From assembly GCF_000346485.2 (NCBI RefSeq), contig NZ_KQ976354.1, forward strand, positions 3,591,747 through 3,655,746: a stretch of DNA of 64,000 nt. Reading direction: 5' to 3'. The notes under the pieces were generated by a model. It was not told where the DNA came from, ran no database searches, and saw only the letters and a program-made list of their open reading frames with translations. Origin of the DNA: Scytonema hofmannii PCC 7110 (GTDB lineage Bacteria > Cyanobacteriota > Cyanobacteriia > Cyanobacteriales > Nostocaceae). The position numbers and the translations under genes were made by a program. This document shows, piece by piece, positions 18,401-27,890 of this stretch; position 1 is the first letter of the stretch; the number at the start of each line of letters is the position of its first letter.

Positions 18401-19721
18401 CCAGAAGTTCAAAGGGTATATCTTGATGAGCATAAGCATCTAAACAGGTTTGGCGAGTTTGTTGCAAGAACTCAATAAAACTTTGCTCCGGCTTGATTTG
18501 GTTACGCAGTACCAAGGTATTGACAAAAAAGCCAATTAATAATTCTGTTTGGCTGTGAGTGCGGTTAGCAATGGGAGAACCAATACAAAGATCGTTTTGG
18601 CGACTGTAACGAGAAAGCAAAATACTCAAAGCCGCCAACAAGGTCATAAACAGGCTTGCTCCTTGTTGTTGACTGAAAGTTTTAATGGCATCGCTTAATT
18701 CCGGCGTCAGAGAGTAGAGATAGCGTTTGCCTCGGTAGCTTTGGTGTGCTGAGCGAGGATAATCGGTAGGTAATTCCAGTAATGAAGTTGCATCCTTGAG
18801 TTGATGTTTCCAATAGTCGATCTGGTTTTCTAATACCTCCCCTTGTAGCCAGTTTCGTTGCCAGTTTGCATAATCGCTGTATTGAATGGGTAGAGGAGTC
18901 AGGTTTGGGGTTTGACCTCGGGCAAAGGCGGTATAAGCTTGCTGTAACTCACGAACAAACACCCCCATTGACCAGCCGTCACTGACAATGTGGTGCATAT
19001 TAACGAGCAACACATATTTCTGCTCTTTCAATTGCAGCAGTTTTGCTTTAAACAAAGGTCCGGTATTTAAGTCAAACGGCTCTCGAGCATGAGCATCGAT
19101 TAAATGCTGGAGAATTGGGGAGTGGGGAGTGGGGAGTGGGGAGTGGGATATTGGGGATTGGGGATTAGGGATTGGGCATTGGGCATTGGGCATTGGGAAA
19201 ACTTTTTCCCACCCCCTACTCCCTACTCCCCACTCCCTACTCCCCAATTCCATCGTTAAAACTTCGATAGCGTCTAAATTTTGGATAACAACTTGAGGTT
19301 GTCCGGCTACTGTAGGAAAATACATTCTAAGACTGGCATGACGGTTTAGCAGATAAGCCAAACTAGAGCGCAGAGCATCAATATTGAGGTTGCCGAACAG
19401 TTGTAAAGCGATCGGCATATTGTAGGTAGCTGATGACCCTTGGAGTTGTGCTAACAGCCAGAGGCGTTGTTGAGCAAAGGAAAGGGGCTTTGGAGTATCA
19501 GCGCTAATGAGGGGAATTTCCTCTGCCATGACAGTCTTGGCTTTGGCAGCATTTAGGAACGCTAATATATCTGCTTTATGAGTTTGTATCTCCTGCTTCA
19601 GCTCGGAAGTAAGGACATTTTTGCTAGTACGAATCCGTAATTTATCATCTTCAGCCCAAATTCGGCAGCCTATGTTCTGCAAACGAAGCATTAAAGAAAC
19701 TACGTGCTCTTTTTGTGTCAT
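15423..19721 (-). CDS. aptD: Anabaenopeptin NRPS, terminal module: TubC dock-C-A-T-TE
   Basis: A 1432-residue NRPS. Domains in order: TubC-type N-terminal docking domain (about 1-60, [20 protein letters not shown]), condensation (HHIVSDGWS near 246), adenylation ([12 protein letters not shown] near 723), carrier ([11 protein letters not shown] near 1096) and thioesterase ([12 protein letters not shown] near 1231). The pocket residues read by hand against GrsA numbering are DAWTVAGVC plus Lys, close to the Phe code DAWTIAAIC, which fits Phe at position 6 of anabaenopeptins. The thioesterase should cyclise onto the D-Lys side chain. The start overlaps the aptC stop (ATGA). Two repeat insertions are in frame: a long one in the C domain (19114-19250) and CAGTGAC units between carrier and thioesterase (16243-16265). 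Confidence 0.93.
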   Translation of the reverse strand: MTQKEHVVSLMLRLQNIGCRIWAEDDKLRIRTSKNVLTSELKQEIQTHKADILAFLNAAKAKTVMAEEIPLISADTPKPLSFAQQRLWLLAQLQGSSATYNMPIALQLFGNLNIDALRSSLAYLLNRHASLRMYFPTVAGQPQVVIQNLDAIEVLTMELGSREWGVGSRGWEKVFPMPNAQCPIPNPQSPISHSPLPTPHSPILQHLIDAHAREPFDLNTGPLFKAKLLQLKEQKYVLLVNMHHIVSDGWSMGVFVRELQQAYTAFARGQTPNLTPLPIQYSDYANWQRNWLQGEVLENQIDYWKHQLKDATSLLELPTDYPRSAHQSYRGKRYLYSLTPELSDAIKTFSQQQGASLFMTLLAALSILLSRYSRQNDLCIGSPIANRTHSQTELLIGFFVNTLVLRNQIKPEQSFIEFLQQTRQTCLDAYAHQDIPFELLVEKLQPERSMSYNPLFQVMLALENNESPDLSLPGLEIQWLDVTCPFAKFDLTLLVTECDRQLNCSWEYATDLFEKSTIQRMAEQFEVLLQGIIDRPNQPIKTLPLMTVAELLQLQQWNQTQTDYPLNQTLVDLFEYRVEKNPHHLALVFESQSLTYQQLNQKANQLAHYLIQNYQIQPDTFIGICVERSLEMIIGVLGILKAGAAYVPIEPNYPKERIEFMLEDSGTSVLLTQSFLLDHLPLTELENPLKIVCLDRETFAELTDNPSPQSTPLDLAYAIYTSGSTGRPKGVKIEHRGLVNMTLAVDQVLQIQPQSRLLQFASFSFDASIWEIATALVAGACLYLAKKETLLSTQDLVHFLGDRKISHVTLPPSVLSLLPQATLPDWQIVVTAGEACSTELVTRWAKGRRFFNGYGPTESTVCASIALCEPNGKKPPIGKPLPNTRIYILDAHNQPLPPGIPGELCIAGVGLARGYLNRPETTAEKFICVELFGNTERIYKTGDLARWRTDGNLEYLGRMDDQIKLRGFRIELGEIESILLQYPSVKEAIVTLHKTESNHLIAYVTGITTNLSTQLKNYLKSRLPDYMVPAQIVILDKLPLTPNGKIDRKTLPAPNIGVEGLFEAPRNEVEKQLAQVWSAVLERQEIGIHDRFFDLGGHSLLAMKLLNDIQLVFGQQLSLSSLFQNPTIAQLAQQLCHTQAKQSHPDLLSFQPCHWSLVTTPLFCLPGANGHGFYFQDLAINLGTERPVYGLETPGRDGLSTLPDSVAAHASQLIELLRQQQAKSPYILAGYSSGCAVAFEMASQLEQQGEKVSLLAIFDAGLISHPEYLTHRADIDWIWQSIQRIEALKRVSLGLKYDDLAAEADDQARWDLAAEYLYSHNILPEHSTLSLLKTNMGVMKMLTLNYANYQPHHQISAPIILFRAREVHEILLQELQAISDYDLPDWGWQAYTQKPVKVISVPGNHGQMLYEPNVKILARKLQAVMRDGAITL
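16243..16265. repeat. CAGTGAC heptamers inside aptD
   Basis: Tandem GTGACCA units code in frame on the minus strand for HWSLVTT in the linker between carrier and thioesterase domains. The same heptamer occurs at 4828-4853 and 31134-31155. Confidence 0.8.
19114..19250. repeat. GGGGAGT/GGGGATT heptamer cluster inside aptD C domain
   Basis: About 137 bases of GGGGAGT, GGGGATT and GGGCATT heptamers, with complementary CCCTACT/CCCCACT units at the other end, so the cluster can also fold back on itself. It is an exact multiple of three in effect: the frame continues, adding a Pro/Ser-rich segment ([20 protein letters not shown]) to the condensation domain. Confidence 0.9.
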
Positions 19722-22700
19722 AGTTCAATTTCCTCTTCGTCTGAGTTTAAAGGTTGCATATCTGTAGTGGCGGAATTAACCCAAATGCAGGTATCGAGAT
19801 AATTCGCCAATTCACTGAGAGTGGGGTACTCAAAGACTTTACGCAGTGGCAGTTCTATTTTGAAGCTGTCCCGGATACGGGCGCACAGTTGGGTCGCTAA
19901 TAGGGAATGTCCTCCTAAGTTAAAGAAGTTATCCTGGCGGGCTACGCCTACACCTAACGCAGACATCGCTTCATATTTCAGCAACTTCGCCCATAATTGA
20001 GCCAGCACTTTTTCTGTCGATGTTACGGGCAATTCAATGTCTGTTGATAAAACTGCTTCATCTGCTATAGGTAAAGCTTTGCGGTCTACTTTTCCATTTG
20101 GTGTCAGTGGCAGTTGTTTTAAGACAGTGAAATGACTGGGAATCATATAATCGGGGAGATTTTTTTCCAGAAAGTCTCGCCATTCAACCAATAATGCTGG
20201 ATCGACTGGATTGGTACGATATTTTAATGGTTGATTTGCGTAATGTTGCCAAGGTTTCAGCCGTAAATTTTTCTCGATCGCAAATCGTGGTAGTGTCACC
20301 TGTCCGGGGATATTCCTTTGAAAAACAACATCGTAACAGGAAAACCCTGGAGAGCTATATTGTATAAAAGGCGTATAAGGCAAATCTCGCACCAAAGTTC
20401 TGAACACTTCGGGTTCTATCCCTGATTTGGCTTGTGCAACTGCTGCTTTTAAATCTAAAACAGTACCATCTAATTGACCGATTTGTTCTAACATCTCCAT
20501 TTCTGAGGTTAGACGCGCATTGGGGATATCTTTAATGCCTAGCAAATCCGGTTGCTGAGTCGTTAAAATTTTCTCGATAGTTTCCAGATTCAGTTGTTCG
20601 GTTTGCCAATCTAACCATTCCGGTTCCTCCAAAGGTGTGTCGGCTCGATCCAAATAGAGAGTGGCATTATAACGAAAACGGCTCATCTCCGTCAGAGCAT
20701 AACCCCGTTGCAATTGAATTTGCACTTGACTAATCCGAGGAATTCTTTGTTTGAGGGCAATAAAGAAATCGGGGTCAATCAGTAATTCACCTTCGGTGCG
20801 AATGCTTTTTTGAATCTGCAGACGCAAATCCTTGATTGATAAGTCATCGGGGGCGCGCTCAAACTCAACTGACGTCTGGAAAGCTTCCTGTAGATGGAGA
20901 TTACGCACATCCCCAATAAAGATGGTTCCCTGAGTCGTCACAGCGTTAACAGCCCCCTCCAAAACTTCCAAAAAGTAATCCAAGGAGGGAAAATACTGAA
21001 TGACAGAATTCATGATAACTAAGTCATGAGCATTTGTCTCTATACCGTCAAACTGGTTAGCTGCACTGTGTTTTAAGGTAATTCTGTCTTGAAGATAGGG
21101 GGTAAGGGAAGAGGGATTTTCCCGTGAATGGCTGTCTTGAAAGGATAGTTGTTTGAGATGTTGTTCGATGTGATGCAATGCTTCAGACGAAAAATCTGTA
21201 CCCAGATAATGCTGACAATGAGGCGCAATTTTAAACAATAACATCCCTGTCCCGCAACCAATTTCCCAAACCCGTTTCGGTTCAAGTTCTAAAATTTGAC
21301 CAACTATTGTATCTCGCCATTCTTGCATCGCTGCTTGGGGAATGGATTTTCCTGTGTAGCTATCATTCCAACCTGCTAAATTGAGGGTTGGGTCATCGGT
21401 TGAGGCTTGTTGTTGAGAGTAGCTATCATTGAAAACTTGCTGCCATAGTCCAACCTGTTCAGCTTGAAGACTTTGATTTTCAAGGTCGTTATCTGTTGGC
21501 GTAGGTACAATATAAGCTAGCAAGCGCCGATCAATTGCATCTTCTCCTTTTACAATGACAACTGCTTGCCCAATTTTAGGGTGTTTGGCTAACAAGGCTT
21601 CAATTTCGCCCAATTCTATGCGAAAACCGCGCAGTTTTACTTGATTGTCTATCCGCCCCAGGTATTCTAAGTTACCGTCGGGCAACCATCTGGCTAAATC
21701 TCCGGTTTTGTAAACTCGTTCTCGTTCGCCAAGCAAGTCGAGTTCGATGAATTTTTCTGCTGTGAGTTCAGGACGGTTGAGATAACCACGGGCTAAAGGG
21801 GTACCCGCAATACAAAGCTCCCCAGGAATACCAGGAGGGAGGGCTTGGTTTTGATTGTCTAAGATGTAGATACGCACATTGGCAATTGGTTGTCCTATCA
21901 ATAGATTGCCAACCAGATCCCTTTTTCCAGTTGCTTCGTAGACACAACACCCCACAACTGTTTCTGTGGGTCCATATTCGTTAATCAACCGAGTCTCAGG
22001 GGCATGAGTTAGCCACGGAGTTATCTGGTTAATACGTAATACCTCACCGCCTAAAACCAAAGCATTAACTCGATTCTGCATCATATGCGGTGCGAGTTGC
22101 TGATTGAGTATCTCTAGATGCGAAGGCGTAATTTTGATTAGGGAGAGATGGTTATTTTGTTCAAGAATATCTGCTAGGACTTCAATCTCTTGTTTTTCTC
22201 TGACCAAAGCAGTGGTACGCCCACAAATTAGAGGTAGATACAGGGAGGTAATCGTTGCATCAAAGCTAAGGGAAGACTGCACGGCTGTCCCTTGCCCTTG
22301 CGCTACTGCATAAAAGTTTTTTGCCCAGTGTAAATAGTTAGTTAAACCACGGTGTAGCAATTGTACGCCTTTAGGTCGCCCAGTAGAGCCTGATGTGTAA
22401 ATGATATAAGCTAAATCATTAGGTTGATGGCAACTTGGGTTTTCTGTCGATTGGTTGGCAAAGTTATCCTTATCTAAACACAGGATTAAAAATTGGGGAC
22501 TGGGGAACTCGGGGCCCCCTCTGGGGATAAGGGGTAATGGGGACTGGGAAAGAGTTTGTTGATCCCCAATGTCCAATCCCCAATGCTCAATCCCCAGTTT
22601 ATCTTTGAGTTGACTGTGAGTGAGCAAAATCTGTGCTCCACAGTCTTCGAGCATAAAACGAATCCGCTCTTGTGGGTAGTTGGGGTCAATTGGCACATAA

Positions 22701-25700
22701 GCCCCACCTGCTTTGAGGATACCAAATAAGCCAATAACCATAGACAGAGATCGCTCCATACAGATCGCGATCGCTAGATTGTTATGCAATTTTTGCTCTT
22801 TTTGAAATTGCAACAAATAATTAGCCAATTGATTTGCTTTTTGGTTGAGTTCTTGATAACTTAAGCTGCAATCTTCAAATACAACTGCAATATTATCAGG
22901 TGTTTTTGCTACCTGTTGTTCAAACAGAGTCACCAGTGTTTGGTCTTGGGGGTAATTGGTATCGGTTTGATTCCACCGGCGCAGTTGCTGGATTTCTGCT
23001 ATTGTCATCAAGGGGAGCTGACCAATAATCTGCTGTTGGGTATTTTGGGTCGCGCCAGCGTGCTGTAGGCATATCGCTTCGAGCAAAACTTCAAAGTGTC
23101 CTGCCATGCGCCTAATGGTTTCAGCCTCAAATAAATCGGTGGCATATTCCCACATACAATGCAATTGGTCGCCCCTTTCGCAAAGATCCACTGTCAAATC
23201 AAACTTAGCAAATGGATAACTTTGCTCCCAGTATTGAATATCCAGCCCTGGTAAATTAACATTCGTCCCCGCACTTTCCGTGTTTTGCAACACCATCATG
23301 ACTTGAAATAAGGGGTTGTGACTCAGGCTGCGTTCTGGTTGTAACTGTTCTACCAAATATTCAAAGGGAATATCTTGATGAGCATACGCATCTAAGCAAG
23401 TTTGACGGATTTGTTGGAGTAACTTGTTAAATTCTTGCTCTGGCTTGACTTGACTCCGCAATACCAAAGTATTGACAAAAAAGCCGATTAACCCTTCTGT
23501 ATGGCTATGGGTGCGGTTAGCGATCGCAGTACCGACACATATGTCTTCTTGACGGCTGTAACGAGATAGTAAAATACTAAAAGCCGTCAACAGGGTCATA
23601 AACAAACTCACCTCGTATTTTTGACTGACTCTTTTGAGTGATAAAGTCAGTTCACTGCTCAAACGATATTCCTCGCGTCCACCTTGGTAACTTTGTTGCG
23701 CTGGACGGGGATAGTCAGTCGGCAAATCTAGCAATCGAGGAGCGCCATTTAGTTGTTGTTTCCAGTAATTTTCTTGACTTTCTAAAATATTTCCTTGCAA
23801 CCAGTTGCGCTGCCAAGCTGCATAATCGCTATATTGAATCGGTAACTCTTCCCAATTCGGAGCTTCACCTCGAAGGAAAGCAAGATAAGCTTGTTGCCAT
23901 TCCCGCTTGAATACACCCATTGACCATCCATCGCTGATAATGTGGTGCATATTAACAAGCAACACATATTTTTGCTGTTGAAGTTGCAGCAGTTTTGCTT
24001 TGAAGAGGGGACCAGTATTTAAGTCAAAGGGTTCTTGGGCATGATTATCGGCTAACCATTGTACCGTTTTTGCTTGAGTCTGGAGATCGAGTTCCTGCAA
24101 GTCTACGAACTCTAGCACTTCTATATCCTCTGGATTTTGGACGACGACTTGAGGTTTTCCTTCTACGACCGGAAAATATGTCCGTAAACTAGCATGGCGT
24201 TTGAGCACATAGGCAAAACTTGCACGCAACGCTTCTATATTTAAATTGCCCTCAAGTTGCAGAGCCATTGGCATATTGTAGGTAGCCGAGGTTCCTTTCC
24301 CTTCAAGCTGGGCTAAAAACCAGAGTCTTGATTGAGCAAAGGACAAAACTTTAGAGTCGTTTTCCGGCTGTGGTGCGATGGTGGTTCGGGCGCAAGGCAT
24401 TGCGCCCCTACTGTCAATTTCTGTTGCCAACTCAGACAAAATACTCTGCTCAAATACCTTACGGACAGGTAATTCTACCCCAAAAATGTCACGAATACGG
24501 GCAACTAATTGGGTTGCTAATAGAGAATGTCCGCCCAGTTCAAAAAAGTTATCTTGACGACTAACAGACTTAGTTTTTAAGAGAGTTTGCCATAACGCAG
24601 CCAGTAGTTTTTCTGTTGGAGTGACTGGCATTTCTTCCTCAGTGGAAGTGGCTATATCTGGTGCTGGTAGCGATCGCCGATCTAATTTACCGTTAGGGGT
24701 AAGGGGTAACTTATCCAATACCATAATCTGGCTGGGAACCATATAATTTGGCAGGTGAGTTTTGAGGTAGTCCTTGAGTCGATCCCCTAAATTAACAGAT
24801 TTTTCTATCACCGTAATATATGCCACTAGCCTAGAATTATTATCTGCTTCATGTAAAATTACGACAGCTTCTCTAACTGACGAACAATGCAATAATAACG
24901 ATTCAATTTCACCCAATTCGATGCGGAAGCCCCGCAGTTTTACTTGGTTATCAAGTCGTCCTAGATATTCTAAGTTACCATCAGTTAACCATCTTGCCCG
25001 ATCGCCAGTTTTGTAAATTCGTTCGGTTTTGCCGAATAACTCAACTTCAAGAAATTTTCTCTTGGTAGTTTCAGGACGGTTGAGATAGCCCCTTGCTAAA
25101 CCAACACCAGCAATGCATAATTCCCCAGGTATTCCAATGGGTAATGGTTGATTGTATGCATCTAAAATATAGATGCGGGTGTTAGACAAAGGTTGACCAA
25201 TGGGTGGTTTTGTGATGTTAGCTTGACAAAGCACGTTGCCTGTGGTAAGTGTAGCGATCGCCGCATTCACCGTCGCTTCCGTCGGTCCGTAACAATTGAA
25301 GAAACGCCGTCCCTGCGCCCACCGAGTCACTAATTCTTTTGAGCAAGGCTCACCACCAACACCCAAGTATCGCAAATCACTTAAGGTGGCTTGAGGTAAA
25401 ACAGATAAGACTGAAGAAGGAAAAAAGCTGTGGGTAATTTTGCGATCGGTTAAGAAGTCAACTAGAATTTGACTGGGTAACAAAGTTTCTTCATTGGCAA
25501 GATACAAGCAAGCACCAGTGACAAAAGCCGTTGCAATTTCTGCTACAGATGAATCGAAACTTAAAGAACCAAACTGAAGCAAACGGCTTTGGGTTTGAAC
25601 TTGAAAAGTGTTAGCGCACGCGAAGCTGAGATTGACAACTGCTCGATGCTCAATCGTGACTCCCTTTGGTCTTCCCGTCGAACCAGAGGTGTAGATAAGG

Positions 25701-27664
25701 TAGGCTAAATTATTGGGTGTGCTTCTTGGACTGGGATTCTTAGTTGATTCTTCAGCAAAAGTTGTCTCATCCAAACAAATAACTTTATGTGGGTATTCAG
25801 TGTTCGCACCAAGTAATTTGTTGAGTAGAAAACTTTGGGTCAGCAACACCGATGTCCCAGAATCTTCCAACATGAACTGAATCCGTCGCTGGGGATATTT
25901 GGGGTCAATCGGTACATAAGCCCCACCGGCTTTAAGGATACCGAGTACACCAATAATCATCTCCACAGATCGTTCAACACATATACCAATTAAAGTGTCT
26001 GGTTGAATTTGGTGCTTTTGAATGAGATAGTGCGCTAATTGGTTTGCTTTTTGATTCAGTTGCTGGTAAGTCAGACTTTGGGATTCAAACACCAACGCAA
26101 GGTTATGAGGATTGTTTTCAACTTGAGCTTCAAACAGGTCAACCAAAGTTCGTTCGAGAGGATAATCAGTTTGAGTTTGATTCCAAATTTGCAGTTGCTG
26201 ACGTTCATCGTCTGTCAGCAACGGTAAAGAATGAATCGGTTGGTTTGGCTTATCAACAATTCCTTGAAGCAGAATTTTAAAATGTTCCGCCATGCGCCTA
26301 ATGGTTTTAGCTTCAAACAAATCTGTTGCATATTCCCATTCTCCTCTCAATCCCTGAGGCGTTTGTCGAAACGTCAGTAATAAATCCAAAAAAGTTGTTG
26401 TATTTTCCCACTGAAAAAGAGTAACATCCAATCCATGAGTTTCCAATCTTTGCTCTTGTTCATTTTGCAAGCTAAAACCTACTTGGAACAGGGGATGATG
26501 GGACAGAGATCGCTCCTGACCCAGTTCATCAACGAGTTTCTCAAAAGGTAAGTCTTGATGGTCATAAGCATTCAGGGTAACTTGCTTCACCCGATTGAGT
26601 AACTCTAAGAAAGTTGGATTCCCTTGGAGGTTAGTACGCAAAGCTAGAGTATTGACAAAAAAGCCAATCAGTGTTTCAATTTCCCGACAGTTGCGATTGG
26701 CGATCGCAGAACCAACGACAATATCCTCTTGTCCGCTATAACGTGATAGTAAGAGCGTAAATGCTCCCAGTAAAGTCATAAACAGAGTCGTTCCCGACTC
26801 CTGACTCAAATGCATCAGCTTCTGCGATAAATCCCGATCGAGTTGCAAGAAGATACTACGCCCCCTAAAACTTTGAACGGAAGGGCGAGGTCGTGTGGGT
26901 AATTCTAACAGGGGAGGGACAGCAACCAGTTGTTTTTGCCAGTAATTCAGTTGAGTTTGGAGGATCTCTCCCTGTAACCATTGTCTTTGCCAATAGGCAA
27001 AATCAGCATACTGTAACGATAATTCAGGTAAGGGAGACGCTTCGCCAGAGCAAAATGCAGTATAAAGGGCGAACAATTCACGGCGGAATATCTCCATCGA
27101 CCAACCATCACAAACGATATGATGAATCACGAGCAACAGCAGATGCGATCGCTCAGCCAGTTGCAACAACTTTACCCGCAACAAAGGCGGCTTTGATAAA
27201 TCAAAAGGCTGTTGCAATTCTTCTGTAGCTAATTGCTGCGCTTTGCTTAACTGGTCTTGTCCGGTCAATTGTCGCCAGTCTAGCACCTGTACCATCAGTT
27301 GAAGATGAGCGTGAATTACCTGTATTGGCGAGCCATCGACAACTGAGAAAGTCGTGCGTAAAACTTCATGACGCTGAACAATTTCTCTAATAGCTTGTTC
27401 TAAGGCACTTATATTCAGAAATCCCCTAAGTTGCCAAAAAAACGGGACATTGTAGACACAATTTTTGCCTTCTAATTGGTCGAGAAACCACAGTCTTTGT
27501 TGGGCAAAAGAGAGGAGAAGGGGTTGTTCCCGCGATACGGGTGTAAGTAGAGGAGTTAACCTGCGATCATTTTGTGAAGATTGCTGTTGCTTTTTCAGTT
27601 TTTGTAGGACTAGTTCTCGCTTTTCTGGCGAAAGAGTTTCAAGACGTTTTAGTAGATCGCTCAT
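19718..27664 (-). CDS. aptC: Anabaenopeptin NRPS, two modules: C-A-T-C-A-MT-T
   Basis: A 2648-residue NRPS. Module 1: C (active motif near 180), A ([12 protein letters not shown] near 658), T ([11 protein letters not shown] near 1045). Module 2: C (HHIISDGWS near 1245), A (near 1757) with an N-methyltransferase inserted before the A-domain end (VWEIGCGTGMLLF near 2137), T (near 2583). Hand-read pockets: DSAFGGCVN for module 1, sharing Phe278, Gly301, Cys322 and Val330 with the homotyrosine code DLGFTGCVT; DATKVGEVG for module 2, nearly the Asn code DLTKVGEVG. So residues 4 and 5 may be a homo-aromatic amino acid and N-methyl-Asn. The C-terminus is acidic (NSDEEEIEL), a plausible partner for the TubC domain of AptD. 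An AGGA site precedes the ATG. Confidence 0.93.
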   Translation of the reverse strand: MSDLLKRLETLSPEKRELVLQKLKKQQQSSQNDRRLTPLLTPVSREQPLLLSFAQQRLWFLDQLEGKNCVYNVPFFWQLRGFLNISALEQAIREIVQRHEVLRTTFSVVDGSPIQVIHAHLQLMVQVLDWRQLTGQDQLSKAQQLATEELQQPFDLSKPPLLRVKLLQLAERSHLLLLVIHHIVCDGWSMEIFRRELFALYTAFCSGEASPLPELSLQYADFAYWQRQWLQGEILQTQLNYWQKQLVAVPPLLELPTRPRPSVQSFRGRSIFLQLDRDLSQKLMHLSQESGTTLFMTLLGAFTLLLSRYSGQEDIVVGSAIANRNCREIETLIGFFVNTLALRTNLQGNPTFLELLNRVKQVTLNAYDHQDLPFEKLVDELGQERSLSHHPLFQVGFSLQNEQEQRLETHGLDVTLFQWENTTTFLDLLLTFRQTPQGLRGEWEYATDLFEAKTIRRMAEHFKILLQGIVDKPNQPIHSLPLLTDDERQQLQIWNQTQTDYPLERTLVDLFEAQVENNPHNLALVFESQSLTYQQLNQKANQLAHYLIQKHQIQPDTLIGICVERSVEMIIGVLGILKAGGAYVPIDPKYPQRRIQFMLEDSGTSVLLTQSFLLNKLLGANTEYPHKVICLDETTFAEESTKNPSPRSTPNNLAYLIYTSGSTGRPKGVTIEHRAVVNLSFACANTFQVQTQSRLLQFGSLSFDSSVAEIATAFVTGACLYLANEETLLPSQILVDFLTDRKITHSFFPSSVLSVLPQATLSDLRYLGVGGEPCSKELVTRWAQGRRFFNCYGPTEATVNAAIATLTTGNVLCQANITKPPIGQPLSNTRIYILDAYNQPLPIGIPGELCIAGVGLARGYLNRPETTKRKFLEVELFGKTERIYKTGDRARWLTDGNLEYLGRLDNQVKLRGFRIELGEIESLLLHCSSVREAVVILHEADNNSRLVAYITVIEKSVNLGDRLKDYLKTHLPNYMVPSQIMVLDKLPLTPNGKLDRRSLPAPDIATSTEEEMPVTPTEKLLAALWQTLLKTKSVSRQDNFFELGGHSLLATQLVARIRDIFGVELPVRKVFEQSILSELATEIDSRGAMPCARTTIAPQPENDSKVLSFAQSRLWFLAQLEGKGTSATYNMPMALQLEGNLNIEALRASFAYVLKRHASLRTYFPVVEGKPQVVVQNPEDIEVLEFVDLQELDLQTQAKTVQWLADNHAQEPFDLNTGPLFKAKLLQLQQQKYVLLVNMHHIISDGWSMGVFKREWQQAYLAFLRGEAPNWEELPIQYSDYAAWQRNWLQGNILESQENYWKQQLNGAPRLLDLPTDYPRPAQQSYQGGREEYRLSSELTLSLKRVSQKYEVSLFMTLLTAFSILLSRYSRQEDICVGTAIANRTHSHTEGLIGFFVNTLVLRSQVKPEQEFNKLLQQIRQTCLDAYAHQDIPFEYLVEQLQPERSLSHNPLFQVMMVLQNTESAGTNVNLPGLDIQYWEQSYPFAKFDLTVDLCERGDQLHCMWEYATDLFEAETIRRMAGHFEVLLEAICLQHAGATQNTQQQIIGQLPLMTIAEIQQLRRWNQTDTNYPQDQTLVTLFEQQVAKTPDNIAVVFEDCSLSYQELNQKANQLANYLLQFQKEQKLHNNLAIAICMERSLSMVIGLFGILKAGGAYVPIDPNYPQERIRFMLEDCGAQILLTHSQLKDKLGIEHWGLDIGDQQTLSQSPLPLIPRGGPEFPSPQFLILCLDKDNFANQSTENPSCHQPNDLAYIIYTSGSTGRPKGVQLLHRGLTNYLHWAKNFYAVAQGQGTAVQSSLSFDATITSLYLPLICGRTTALVREKQEIEVLADILEQNNHLSLIKITPSHLEILNQQLAPHMMQNRVNALVLGGEVLRINQITPWLTHAPETRLINEYGPTETVVGCCVYEATGKRDLVGNLLIGQPIANVRIYILDNQNQALPPGIPGELCIAGTPLARGYLNRPELTAEKFIELDLLGERERVYKTGDLARWLPDGNLEYLGRIDNQVKLRGFRIELGEIEALLAKHPKIGQAVVIVKGEDAIDRRLLAYIVPTPTDNDLENQSLQAEQVGLWQQVFNDSYSQQQASTDDPTLNLAGWNDSYTGKSIPQAAMQEWRDTIVGQILELEPKRVWEIGCGTGMLLFKIAPHCQHYLGTDFSSEALHHIEQHLKQLSFQDSHSRENPSSLTPYLQDRITLKHSAANQFDGIETNAHDLVIMNSVIQYFPSLDYFLEVLEGAVNAVTTQGTIFIGDVRNLHLQEAFQTSVEFERAPDDLSIKDLRLQIQKSIRTEGELLIDPDFFIALKQRIPRISQVQIQLQRGYALTEMSRFRYNATLYLDRADTPLEEPEWLDWQTEQLNLETIEKILTTQQPDLLGIKDIPNARLTSEMEMLEQIGQLDGTVLDLKAAVAQAKSGIEPEVFRTLVRDLPYTPFIQYSSPGFSCYDVVFQRNIPGQVTLPRFAIEKNLRLKPWQHYANQPLKYRTNPVDPALLVEWRDFLEKNLPDYMIPSHFTVLKQLPLTPNGKVDRKALPIADEAVLSTDIELPVTSTEKVLAQLWAKLLKYEAMSALGVGVARQDNFFNLGGHSLLATQLCARIRDSFKIELPLRKVFEYPTLSELANYLDTCIWVNSATTDMQPLNSDEEEIEL
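22491..22598. repeat. GGGGATT/GGGGACT repeats inside aptC second A domain
   Basis: About 108 bases of degenerate GGGGACT-type heptamers and their complements (CCCCAAT) code in frame for a segment containing TLSQSPLPLIPRGGPEFPSP between IEHWGLDIGD and ILCLDKDNF, early in the second A domain. Confidence 0.85.
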
Positions 27665-27709
27665 AATAAATCCTGATACTAATTAATCAGTGACTCTCTC
27701 ACCTCTTTC

Positions 27710-27779
27710 CTCTGCGTACTCTGCGCCTCTACGGTTAAATAAACTATTTTTGAACCGCAGAGGCGCAGAGAGTACAGAG
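27710..27779. repeat. Long inverted repeat between aptB and aptC
   Basis: Arms at 27710-27736 and 27753-27779 are complementary over 27 bases with few mismatches (CTCTGCGTACTCTGCGCCTC against GAGGCGCAGAGAGTACAGAG). They belong to the common cyanobacterial TCTGCGCCTCTGCGGTT repeat. Lying in the 226-base gap inside the operon, a transcript would form a strong hairpin that could protect mRNA ends or attenuate aptC-E. Confidence 0.85.
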
Positions 27780-27890
27780 AGAAGAGTGTGAATAAAATTT
27801 TCCATAAATGATTTAGGATTCCTATGGTTTGAAGTCTATTTTTCTTTCTGTGAATTTTTGGTTTTGTATTATACTTGCTCAATTTAATTC

